Below are positions 17,839-25,371 of a stretch of DNA of 64,000 nt, in pieces. Position 1 is the stretch's first letter; every line of letters starts with the position of its first letter. The stretch is from CAYYJR01 sp964472305 (lineage in GTDB: Bacteria; Armatimonadota; Hebobacteria; CAIYQO01): assembly GCA_964472305.1 (NCBI GenBank), contig CAYYJR010000018.1, positions 38,879-102,878 of the forward strand. The letters are read 5' to 3'. The translations under genes and the position numbers were made by a program. The notes under the pieces were generated by a model. That model was not told where the DNA came from. It did no database searches and saw nothing but the letters and a program-made list of their open reading frames with translations.

Positions 17839-18876
17839 TTACAGGTTGATGCGTTTGCCTTGTTCGGCGGAATTGTAACACGCCAGCACCAGCCGCAGCA
17901 CGTCGCGGCCTTCTTCGGCGGTGGCGATGGGCGGGCGCCGGCCGTGCAAAAACTGTGCCAGCGGTTCCGCTAATCCGGTAATACGCGTGCCATGGTTTGT
18001 AATGTCGGGCAGCTCACTCACGGTCCAGTTACCCGTTTCTTGCCGGAACCACTTGAGCTGAATGCCGCCGGTCGGCCAGGGGATATTGGTGCTGACGACA
18101 TCGCCGAAGTTGTGCACGATGGTGCCTTTTTCGCACACCGCCTCGGTGATGTTCTCCCCCGCCACCGCCACGAAGGTGCATGAAACCTCGGCGAACGAGC
18201 CGTCGGCGAAGCGGAAGAGCACAATGCCGTTGTCGTTGATGACCGCAGGATTGAGCAGCGTGCCCAATTCGGTAGTCACGCTGACCGGCATGCCGCGCAG
18301 CCAGTAGATAAAGTCGATCGGGTGCGCCGCGTCGTCGGCGAACAGGTCGCGATTGTATTCCGCCTGCACGTGCCAACTCTTCTCGAAGCCGCCCCACATA
18401 TGGGAGTTCAGGCAATGGCGCCGGCGCAACAGGTAGAGGCGTCCGAACGCGCCTTCTTCCAGCAGTGCCTTGATCTGCAGGTTATGCGGGTCCACGCGCA
18501 TCTGCCATGCCAGCGTGAACGGCACCCCGGCACGCTGCACGGCGGTCACGATGCGGTCGGCCTGCTCCAGTGTCAGCGCCATGGGCTTCTGCAGCACGAT
18601 CGCTTTACCTGCCGCCGCTGCCTGTTCCACCAGTTCGCAGTGGAACGACGTTTCCGACGCGACAACGACGGCATCCACATCGGGGCGTGCCAGCAGCGCC
18701 GCGGCGCTCGGGGCGATATCGAGGTCGTTATTCTTTCCGGCCTCCGCCGCGCGCGTGGCGTCATGATCCCAACCGGCTGTCACGCGCACGCCGAGTTCCG
18801 GTTGCTCGCGCCACCTGGCACAATACGAATGCACGTGCCCGTGCGCAAAGCCGAGGATGCCAACGTTGACTGTCAT
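17839..18876 (-). CDS. Gfo/Idh/MocA family oxidoreductase (copy 2)
   Basis: A 345-residue family member starting VNVGILGFAHGHVHSYC, a variant nucleotide-binding loop (GFAHGH, a form seen in a distinct subgroup). The EKP motif is changed to QKP (IVLQKPMAL, about residue 95). The C-terminal half has YNRDLFADDAAHPIDFIYWLRGMP with the Asp-x-x-His catalytic arrangement (D..AAHPIDF). ATG 18876 is preceded by GGGAGAC. It heads the tight cluster copy 2, sulfatase-fold protein, sulfotransferase. Loss of the EKP glutamate is conservative and does not prove inactivity. Substrate unknown. Confidence 0.85.
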   Translation of the reverse strand: MTVNVGILGFAHGHVHSYCARWREQPELGVRVTAGWDHDATRAAEAGKNNDLDIAPSAAALLARPDVDAVVVASETSFHCELVEQAAAAGKAIVLQKPMALTLEQADRIVTAVQRAGVPFTLAWQMRVDPHNLQIKALLEEGAFGRLYLLRRRHCLNSHMWGGFEKSWHVQAEYNRDLFADDAAHPIDFIYWLRGMPVSVTTELGTLLNPAVINDNGIVLFRFADGSFAEVSCTFVAVAGENITEAVCEKGTIVHNFGDVVSTNIPWPTGGIQLKWFRQETGNWTVSELPDITNHGTRITGLAEPLAQFLHGRRPPIATAEEGRDVLRLVLACYNSAEQGKRINL

Positions 18877-18962
18877 AATAGCGTCTCCCGTCCAATCATG
18901 CTTCCCTGCGTGTACCGCGGCGCTTGCAGTTCCCAGCGCGCGTGTTACGCCTCAACACTGCG

Positions 18963-19439
18963 CTATGCTTGCCGGCAAGCCGGACGGTCTACCACGGCGA
19001 AGATCAGCCCCGGCATCTCGCTGCCGGAGAACCGTCTCCACGTTTTCGCCGTGCTCACCCCGTATTTCGCGCCGGCGAAGTCAACCTGCACTTTAAAATA
19101 GATCACCGGCATGGCATCACCTGCTAGCGTCAGGCGCGCGTTTCACCTCAACGTAGTCGGTATCGCCGGACTTCTCGAATGCGTGTTGCGCACCGGTATC
19201 ACGCCGGTCATGGTCAACGGACGCTTACCGGTGACGGGACACGTCTTCCGCATCGCCTCTTTATTCTGACGTTGGAGGGCAACTTCTGCGTGAATCTGCG
19301 CCGCTTCTTCCTCGGGAAGGATCTTTTTGGCGAGTAACGCTTGAATCAGCGTATCAGTCGAATCGACCGCCGTTCGTGCTGCCGTTGTGAGATTCAATGT
19401 GACAACCATCATCATGACCAATAATACTATTCTCGGCAT
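18963..19439 (-). pseudogene. Decayed phosphate-selective porin (OprP/OprO type) fragment
   Basis: ATG 19439 encodes a signal peptide (MPRIVLLVMMMVVTLNLTTA) and the porin lead-in DTLIQALLAKKILPEEEAAQ, ending LTMTGVIPVR; this frame stops at 19143. A second frame then gives HAFEKSGDTDYVEVKRA, and a return to the first frame gives RLTLAGDAMPVIYFKVQVDF before a stop at 18963. Joined, these read as the N-terminal 130 residues of an outer-membrane porin of the OprP family (signal, helical lead-in, first beta-strands). At least two frameshifts are needed and the remaining 250 or more residues of barrel are absent. It lies inside the sugar locus and suggests a lost uptake porin and a didermic envelope. 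Confidence 0.6.
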
Positions 19440-19510
19440 GTTGAGATTGTCTCCGTTGCGATGAGGCGCCCCCCTGCGCGTCGATACGGGGGGGCATCTT
19501 CAGCGGTTGG

Positions 19511-20605
19511 TTAAATCCGGTCCACACGCGGGTCGCCATGGCGGTTCGGTAGGGCGTGCGGTCGCACCAGCGCTCCGCCGTTCTCATATGATTCGATGAC
19601 GGCCTGGATGTATTCCATCGTCGCCAGTGCATCGCGCCCGGAGGCGCGCAGGTTCTCACGGGGCACGCCGTTTGTGATGTCTTCCAGAAAAGCGTGAATG
19701 CGATTGGGGAAGGTCTGACCGAAATCCGTGATGCCGGTGTCCAGAATCTCCGGGGCCGGTGTGCCGGTGTCGGACTTGGGTGCGCCCCAATAGGTCAGCT
19801 TCTCGATACAGTTTTCGATGCAGAAGGTACCTTTGCTGCCGGCCACTTCGCAACTCCACCAACCGCCCAGGCCCCACATGGTATCGCCGCGCTGACTGAG
19901 CAGATAGCCTACCGTATCATCGGCGAATTTCACATGCACGCTGTTCACCGACAGCAGTAAATCGCCTTTGTTCTTGCGGAAGCCGGGTTTGGTGGAGAAT
20001 GTCTGAATATGGGTGATGTCGCCACAGAAATACCGCATCACGCTGAACGGATGGGTGAGAAACGCCTTCATGTGCGCATACGGCATGTCGAAGCGCCCAC
20101 CCTTCGTGAATCCGTAGGTTTCCTCACCGCCGTTGAATCCCATGCGAAAGAGCAGATAGATGGTCTCACCGATCATGCCGTCAGCCATATATTGCTTGGC
20201 GCGATCCGCGGTGGGAGTGAAGTAATGGTTCAGGTTGCAGCCGAGATACCGCTTCTTCTCCTCAGCAAAGCGCACCATTTCGCGAGATTCCAGTATGTCG
20301 TTGGACAGCGGCTTTTCGCACAGGACGTGCTTACCCGCCTCCAGCGCCTCCATCGTCGGTTCGTAATGCCAGCTTCCTTGCTCATACCCGCTGGTGGTCA
20401 CGTCCACCACGTCCAGTTCTTCGTTCGCCAGCATCTCGCTCAGGCTGTAATATGCCTTCACGCCGTGCGTCGCGGCGGCCGCGTCAGCCTTTTCCTTCAC
20501 CACGTCGCACACGGCGACCAGATGCGACAACGCATCGTTCATATGGCAGTTGGCATGGTTGTTGCCAATGGCGCCCATGCCGACCACTCCGACTTTCAGT
20601 GTCAT
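19511..20605 (-). CDS. Gfo/Idh/MocA family oxidoreductase (copy 3)
   Basis: A 364-residue member with a typical Rossmann start TLKVGVVGMGAIGNNHANCH, the EKP motif in HVLCEKPLSND, and C-terminal NLNHYFTPTADRAKQYM and MKAFLTHPFSVMRYFCGDITHI. ATG 20605 follows AAAGGACA; the open frame continues upstream to 20719, but that extension overlaps the 3' end of the isomerase and has no ribosome site. It follows the isomerase by 88 bp. Pairing of such a dehydrogenase with an AP-endonuclease-2-fold isomerase is common in pathways that oxidise sugars to 3-keto forms; that role here is inference. Confidence 0.88.
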   Translation of the reverse strand: MTLKVGVVGMGAIGNNHANCHMNDALSHLVAVCDVVKEKADAAAATHGVKAYYSLSEMLANEELDVVDVTTSGYEQGSWHYEPTMEALEAGKHVLCEKPLSNDILESREMVRFAEEKKRYLGCNLNHYFTPTADRAKQYMADGMIGETIYLLFRMGFNGGEETYGFTKGGRFDMPYAHMKAFLTHPFSVMRYFCGDITHIQTFSTKPGFRKNKGDLLLSVNSVHVKFADDTVGYLLSQRGDTMWGLGGWWSCEVAGSKGTFCIENCIEKLTYWGAPKSDTGTPAPEILDTGITDFGQTFPNRIHAFLEDITNGVPRENLRASGRDALATMEYIQAVIESYENGGALVRPHALPNRHGDPRVDRI

Positions 20606-20693
20606 GATCGTGTCCTTTCGTTTCAGCGGTATCCTTCGCGCCCAATCCTCTCGCCCACTACTGGGTGAAGGGCAGGATGTAAAGGTCGATAAC

Positions 20694-21503
20694 TTACACG
20701 CAGAGGGAGCGCGCCCCACAGGCTTGCAGGCATGCCTGCATGTGACCGCGCGACTCGGCGGCGATGGTGCAGCATTGCTCCAGCGAATACTCCTTCGCGC
20801 CGATTATTTCCAGGTCCACCGGGCCGGTGTAGCCGTGCTCGTGCAGTACGCGCATGTAACCCAGCAGGTCGATATCGCCGCGGCCGTTGGCCTGCATTTC
20901 CGGTTTGCCGGGGTTCTGCTGACGACCTTTGCAGTCGCGGATGTGGATGTGCTTCACACGGCTGACCACCGCGCGCAACGCGTCGACCGGGTTCTCACCG
21001 CAACGGTGAATGTGTGACGGATCCATATCGATGCCGAAAGATGGCAAGGTGATCGCTTCCATCGCGCGCAACGTGGTGGGTGTACTGTAGATAGCGCCGC
21101 CCACGTGCGCTTTCACGCACAGCGTCACGCCGTAACGAGCGGCCATCTCCGCCAGCGCGCCCAGCGAATCGATGGACTGACGCAGGCTTTCCTCGTCATC
21201 ACTCTGGCCGCCGGGGCCGCAGTTGATGATGGGAATACCGATCTCCGCCGCGGCTTGGAACGCGATCTCCATACGTGCCGGGTCCTGCGAGGGCTGCTCC
21301 ATCGCCAACAGTTCCAGTCCGTAGTCGCGCGACAACCGCTTGATCTCCGCCGCGATCTCCTGCCAGCGGTCGAGTACCAGGTGTTCGCTCATGCCGTCGA
21401 TGGCCGACAGCTCGATACCGTCATACCCGGCCATGGCCAGGTACTTGAATGCGGTTTCCATATCGTACCCGCCGAACAATACCGAATTGGCTCCAAGTTT
21501 CAT
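20694..21503 (-). CDS. Sugar phosphate isomerase/epimerase (AP endonuclease 2 fold)
   Basis: The 269-residue TIM-barrel protein starts MKLGANSVLFGGYDMETAFK and has the metal-binding residues of the xylose-isomerase-like superfamily: Glu in YDGIELSAIDG, FGIDMDPSHIHRCG (Asp and His), HIHIRDCKGR, and PVDLEIIGAKEY near the C-terminus. The start 21503 is preceded by GGAAAGGAGA. It is the first gene of the minus-strand sugar operon, divergent from the AraC regulator, and has a perfect TATAAT 65 bp upstream with a palindrome at the -35 position. Likely an isomerase, epimerase or dehydratase of an unidentified sugar. Confidence 0.85.
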   Translation of the reverse strand: MKLGANSVLFGGYDMETAFKYLAMAGYDGIELSAIDGMSEHLVLDRWQEIAAEIKRLSRDYGLELLAMEQPSQDPARMEIAFQAAAEIGIPIINCGPGGQSDDEESLRQSIDSLGALAEMAARYGVTLCVKAHVGGAIYSTPTTLRAMEAITLPSFGIDMDPSHIHRCGENPVDALRAVVSRVKHIHIRDCKGRQQNPGKPEMQANGRGDIDLLGYMRVLHEHGYTGPVDLEIIGAKEYSLEQCCTIAAESRGHMQACLQACGARSLCV

Positions 21504-21567
21504 CGTCGTGTATCTCCTTTCCGGTCGCCTGCCGGGAAGTGGCTGACTTCGTTCCCCAGTTGTCACG

Positions 21568-21598
21568 ATTATAGTCAGGCCGGTCACGTGGTACCACG
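21568..21598 (-). promoter_or_regulatory. Promoter with palindromic operator for the sugar operon
   Basis: On the minus strand TATAAT (21573-21568) lacks a consensus -35; instead the perfect palindrome CGTGGTACCACG occupies 21587-21598 in the -35 area. A weak -35 with an adjacent palindrome is typical of an activator-dependent promoter. The divergent AraC protein is the obvious candidate. Confidence 0.5.
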
Positions 21599-21715
21599 AA
21601 TATCCGGCCAGTTTTAGCATTATCGGGCAGAAGTACAAATCCCGCGCTATTCTCCCATAGAGACAAGAACGCATATCGGGTGAATTCACCGCCGACAGTG
21701 CGCATTCCCCGTACC

Positions 21716-21744
21716 TTGACCATCACCTCGCGAAAGCGTACTAT
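21716..21744 (+). promoter_or_regulatory. Sigma-70-type promoter of the AraC-family gene
   Basis: TTGACC (21716-21721), 17-bp spacer, TACTAT (21739-21744), about 30 bp upstream of the GTG start at 21776. Confidence 0.55.
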
Positions 21745-21775
21745 TTGGACAGCAAACCACATCAGGGGTGACGAC

Positions 21776-22660
21776 GTGCAGAGCCCGACCACACCGCAAA
21801 TCGAACGCGTCTTTTCCGATGGCCTCGCGCTTGAAGTGATGCACATTCTGCGCCATGCTGATACCGACCTGCACACCCACGATTTTTCCGAGCTGGTGAT
21901 TGTGCTGCATGGATCGGGCATGCACCGCTCACCCGCGGGCGATTACCCCATCGGCGCCGGTGACGTCTTTGTACTGCACGGCGACCAGGCGCATGGGTAT
22001 CGCAACACCGCCGGGCTTGAACTGGTGAATATCCTCTTCCGCATGAACGAGCTTGCCCTTCCGCTGCAGGATGTGGTATCGCTGCCGGGTTATCACGTGC
22101 TGTTTACGCTGGAGCCGATGTTCCGTCAACGCGACCGCTTCGAGAGCCGGTTGCGCCTGCTGCCCGACGAGTTGCGCCACGTGGGTGAACTTGTGAGCCG
22201 GTTAGAGATCGAAACGAAAAACCGCGTGCCCGGCTGGCGCATCGCCATTCTGGCCTATTTCATGCTGCTGATGGCCGATCTGTGCCGCTATTATTCACAT
22301 ATGGACGATCCCGCCGCGCAGCCATTGTTGCGTCTGGGTCGCGTGATCGGACACCTGGAGCAGCACTACAGCGACCAGCTTACGCTTGACGAACTGGCCG
22401 TCATCGGTTGCATGTCACGGCGCACGCTCACCCGTGAATTCCGCCGGGCGATGGGGTGCTCGCCCATCGAGTATCTGATTCGCCTGCGCATCAACCACGC
22501 GCGTTTGTTATTGCAAGACAGCAGCGCCGGCATCACCGAAATCGCCTTCCGCGTCGGCTTTCAGGACAGCAACTACTTTGCGCGCCAATTCCGCGCCGTC
22601 GTCGGCTGCAGTCCCCGCGATTTTCGGACCAAACGCGCGCCTGGCCGCGGTGGGAATTGA
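21776..22660 (+). CDS. AraC-family transcriptional regulator (copy 1)
   Basis: The 294-residue protein has an N-terminal cupin sugar-sensing domain (HTHDFSELVIVLHGSGMHR, then IGAGDVFVLHGDQAHGY) and a C-terminal double HTH: LTLDELAVIGCMSRRTLTREFRRAMG and ITEIAFRVGFQDSNYFARQFRAVVGCSPRDFR, the signature region of AraC/XylS. GTG 21776 has AGGGGTGA just upstream and follows the promoter at 21716-21744, so it is preferred over an extension to 21680 that would begin before the promoter. It is divergent from the isomerase-oxidoreductase operon and probably controls it. Confidence 0.9.
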   Translation: MQSPTTPQIERVFSDGLALEVMHILRHADTDLHTHDFSELVIVLHGSGMHRSPAGDYPIGAGDVFVLHGDQAHGYRNTAGLELVNILFRMNELALPLQDVVSLPGYHVLFTLEPMFRQRDRFESRLRLLPDELRHVGELVSRLEIETKNRVPGWRIAILAYFMLLMADLCRYYSHMDDPAAQPLLRLGRVIGHLEQHYSDQLTLDELAVIGCMSRRTLTREFRRAMGCSPIEYLIRLRINHARLLLQDSSAGITEIAFRVGFQDSNYFARQFRAVVGCSPRDFRTKRAPGRGGN

Positions 22661-22764
22661 ACGGCATACCGGGTTCGTCGCATTGCGATGGACTACTGAA
22701 TATGGTTTTGCCGTCGATGCGCGTCAACACGCTGGCGCTGATAGTGGCAGGCGCCTTAGCGGGA

Positions 22765-23952
22765 TTAGTGAAACAAGAACGGTGATGCCAGCAGCGTAGC
22801 CAGGACCAGCCACAGGGGATCGCAGCGCCAGATCACCAGCGCGACGATGCCGATGACAGCAAGCACGACGGTTTTCCAATCGGTCAGCGATTGGCCGGCG
22901 AGTTGAATGGTGACGAAGATCAGCACACCGATGAAGGCGGCGACCACCCCTCGCACCATGGCCCACAGCCAGCGCAGTTGGCGAATGCGGTGGTGCTGAC
23001 GTGTCAGGAAAAACATGGCGATGCCACCGGGCGCGAAGATTGCGATGGTACCGAGCAGCGCACCCCACACCCCCAGCACGTGGTAGCCGATGAAGGTTCC
23101 GGTAATCAACACCGGTCCCGGGGTCACCTGTCCGAGGGCGATGCCGTCGAGAAACTGGCGGATGGTCAGCCACTGGTGGGTAACCACTTCATGCTGCAAC
23201 AGCGGCACCGAGGCATATCCGCCGCCGAAGGTGAGCACGCCCACCCGCAGCAGCGCGAGGAACAACTGCGTCGCGGTGCTTTCCCAGGTGATATAGAGCA
23301 GCACGCCCAGCACCACCAGCACCACCAGCACCACCAGTACCCACCCCCACAACGCCTTGTCTCGCGCCGGATTTCCGGTCGTCTCGTCCTCTGTGAGGGG
23401 CAATGGTTGGCGAGGATAGAGCAGCGCGCCCACTCCTGCCGCGGCCACGATCACCACCAGCACCGCCGGGTGCAGCCACAGCAGCGTCAGGAACGCTGCC
23501 AGCGCAATCACCATCCCCCGCCGGTCTTTCAACGCTGTGCGGCCCATGCTCCACGTCGCATTCACCAGCAGCGCCACCACCACGGCGCCCAGTCCCTTAA
23601 ACAGTACTTGCACGATCGGCAATTGTCCGAACGTAAAATACAACGCGCTCAATGCGGTCATCAGCAACGTGGCAGGGGCGAGGAAGCAGGCGGAGGCGAC
23701 CAGCGCACCCCACGCGCCGCCCAGTCGGTAGCCGAGGAACGTGATCACCGACAGCGCCTGCGCGCCGGGCAGCACCTGGCTTAGGCTGAGTCCGAGCTGG
23801 AAATCGTGTTCGCTCACCCAACCTTTTTGCAGCACGAAATACTGATGCGTATAGGCGATAATTGCCGGCCCGCCCCCATACCCGGCAATCCCGATGTAAC
23901 AGGCTGCGCCGGCCAATCGGCCCAGCGAAACCCGTGGCGATGCGTCTTCCAT
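22765..23952 (-). CDS. Chromate transporter family protein (ChrA, two-domain)
   Basis: The 395-residue membrane protein is an internal duplication with about 10-12 hydrophobic helices. The first half has AGYGGGPAIIAYTHQYFVLQ and LGLSLSQVLPGAQALS; the second has LTFGGGYASVPLLQHEVVTHQ and GIALGQVTPGPVLITGTF, both copies of the ChrA signature (FGGG..P and LAQ..PGP). ChrA proteins export chromate or act as related anion/proton carriers. ATG 23952 is the natural start with the family N-terminus SLGRLAGAACYIG. It is a single gene converging on the AraC regulator. Family firm; chromate as the physiological substrate is not shown. Confidence 0.9.
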   Translation of the reverse strand: MEDASPRVSLGRLAGAACYIGIAGYGGGPAIIAYTHQYFVLQKGWVSEHDFQLGLSLSQVLPGAQALSVITFLGYRLGGAWGALVASACFLAPATLLMTALSALYFTFGQLPIVQVLFKGLGAVVVALLVNATWSMGRTALKDRRGMVIALAAFLTLLWLHPAVLVVIVAAAGVGALLYPRQPLPLTEDETTGNPARDKALWGWVLVVLVVLVVLGVLLYITWESTATQLFLALLRVGVLTFGGGYASVPLLQHEVVTHQWLTIRQFLDGIALGQVTPGPVLITGTFIGYHVLGVWGALLGTIAIFAPGGIAMFFLTRQHHRIRQLRWLWAMVRGVVAAFIGVLIFVTIQLAGQSLTDWKTVVLAVIGIVALVIWRCDPLWLVLATLLASPFLFH

Positions 23953-24103
23953 ACGGGCTTTACTCTACCAGATGTGCGAGCGAGGGGCAACCGTTGCAGG
24001 GGATGGTGAAGAAGAACAGGGTGATGGTTTGCGCGTGAAGCGGGTGTCATTATGGTGATGCGGCGCGGTTGCATCCACGCCGACCCTTTATCCGGGCTTG
24101 ACG

Positions 24104-24136
24104 AAAAACCCGCGGCGGAGAACCGCCGCGGGTTTC
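24104..24136 (-). terminator. Intrinsic terminator of tRNA-Pro(CGG)
   Basis: ACCCGCGGCGG (24108-24118) pairs perfectly with CCGCCGCGGGT (24123-24133) around a 4-nt loop, and on the minus strand the stem is followed by TTTTT. It begins 8 bp after the tRNA 3' end. Confidence 0.85.
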
Positions 24137-24140
24137 ATCA

Positions 24141-24217
24141 TGGTCGGGGTGAGAGGATTTGAACCTCCGGCCTCACGGACCCGAACCGTGCACTCTACCA
24201 AGCTGAGCTACACCCCG
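24141..24217 (-). tRNA. tRNA-Pro (anticodon CGG)
   Basis: On the minus strand the 77-nt sequence folds as a cloverleaf: acceptor CGGGGTG/CACCCCG, D stem GCTC/GAGT, anticodon stem CACGG/CCGTG with loop TTCGGGT (anticodon CGG), and T arm GGAGG-TTCAAAT-CCTCT. The discriminator A and an encoded CCA follow (CCA at 24143-24141). Confidence 0.95.
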
Positions 24218-24227
24218 GTACGACATG

Positions 24228-24256
24228 ACTATAGCAGAATCGCGGAAGGGCGTCAA
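24228..24256 (-). promoter_or_regulatory. Promoter of tRNA-Pro(CGG)
   Basis: Minus strand TTGACG (24256-24251), 17-bp spacer, TATAGT (24233-24228), 10 bp upstream of the tRNA. Confidence 0.75.
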
Positions 24257-24479
24257 GGCGTAATGCGAGGTCGGTTGCGCCGTCTGGACAGCCGTTCCGG
24301 GTTTTGCTATCGTTAGCACAAGATGCCGGTAACCCCATCACAGACACCGCGATTATCGAAAACCACCCGCGAATTGGCGCGGCGCTTTGCTCATGACGGC
24401 TGTTCGGAAATACCGCTGCTCGCGAAACGAATGGTCCTTTCGACCCTTGCCTGGAGCGCTTAACGGAGAAGTATTCTCG

Positions 24480-25307
24480 ATGACGCTCTCTTCAACCGAT
24501 GAATCCGTATTCAGCGCGCTGCCGGTGGTTCACTCTATGGGCGTGATGCTGTTCGACCCACAATGGGCGGAACGCGTGCACGCCGCGACCAGTTGCGAAC
24601 TGCTGTATATCATCAGCGGTGAGGTGGAGTTGCACCTGGACGGTCAGCGTTTCGCCGCGCGCCCCGGCGACGTGCTGCTGGTGCCGTCGAAGGCGGAGCA
24701 TCGCGACGTCTATGACATCGACGCCGGGTTGCAGGTATTCATAGTCTTCTTCGATTGGACGGCGGAAGCAGCGTTTTTTTTCCACGTCTCCAACCATGTG
24801 CTGCGCACGCTGCCGGCTCATCGCAAAGTCGATGTGGCCGCACTCGTCGAGCGCCTGCGCCGCGACACCGCCGGCGACCGCGAGGTTGACCGCTTGCTCG
24901 CATGCGCACGCCTGCTCACACTGCTCATGCTGTTGCTCCGCGAGGCGCAACCTGAATCCGCCAACGACGCGGCTGCCGCGCACGGCAGTCGTCGCCGGCG
25001 CGCGCTGATGCTGGCCGCCCGCCGTTACCTCGACCAGCATTATACGCAGTCGATCACCCTCGACGACATCGCCAACGCTCTCAACGTCAGCACCTTTTAC
25101 CTGTCGCACGTCTTCAGCGAGGAGAGCGAATTTTCGCTTTTCGCCTACCTGACCACCCTGCGTATGGAAAAAGCGCGTGCGCTGCTGCTCTCCGGTGCGA
25201 TGAATGTCTCGGAAGTGGCCCATGCCGTCGGCTACGAGAGCGGCAACTATTTTTCCAGGGTTTTCCGCAAGCATTTCGGACACCCGCCCAGCACCTTTCG
25301 GGGATAA
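24480..25307 (+). CDS. AraC-family transcriptional regulator (copy 2)
   Basis: The 275-residue product has an N-terminal cupin (SCELLYIISGEVELHLDGQ, RPGDVLLVPSKAEHRDVYDI) and C-terminal AraC HTH region (QSITLDDIANALNVSTFYLSHVFSEES and MNVSEVAHAVGYESGNYFSRVFRKHFG). ATG 24480 follows GGAGAA; upstream in-frame sequence to 24387 lacks a ribosome site. It stands alone, between a tRNA and a convergent gene, so no target is evident. It probably senses a sugar, like copy 1. Confidence 0.9.
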   Translation: MTLSSTDESVFSALPVVHSMGVMLFDPQWAERVHAATSCELLYIISGEVELHLDGQRFAARPGDVLLVPSKAEHRDVYDIDAGLQVFIVFFDWTAEAAFFFHVSNHVLRTLPAHRKVDVAALVERLRRDTAGDREVDRLLACARLLTLLMLLLREAQPESANDAAAAHGSRRRRALMLAARRYLDQHYTQSITLDDIANALNVSTFYLSHVFSEESEFSLFAYLTTLRMEKARALLLSGAMNVSEVAHAVGYESGNYFSRVFRKHFGHPPSTFRG

Positions 25308-25371
25308 GCACGGATGGCCGGCGAGTTTTTGCATCAAAGCGTGCATTCGAGAGAGAGCAGGAATTTCCCCG

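Noticed and set aside
23290..23345. A short tandem CACCACCAG repeat
   Set aside because: It encodes Val/Leu-rich membrane helix of the chromate transporter (VVLVVLVVL) and needs no other explanation.
22891..23784. A 297-codon frame opposite the chromate transporter
   Set aside because: Extremely rich in H, Q, R and E, as expected for the complement of membrane-protein codons.
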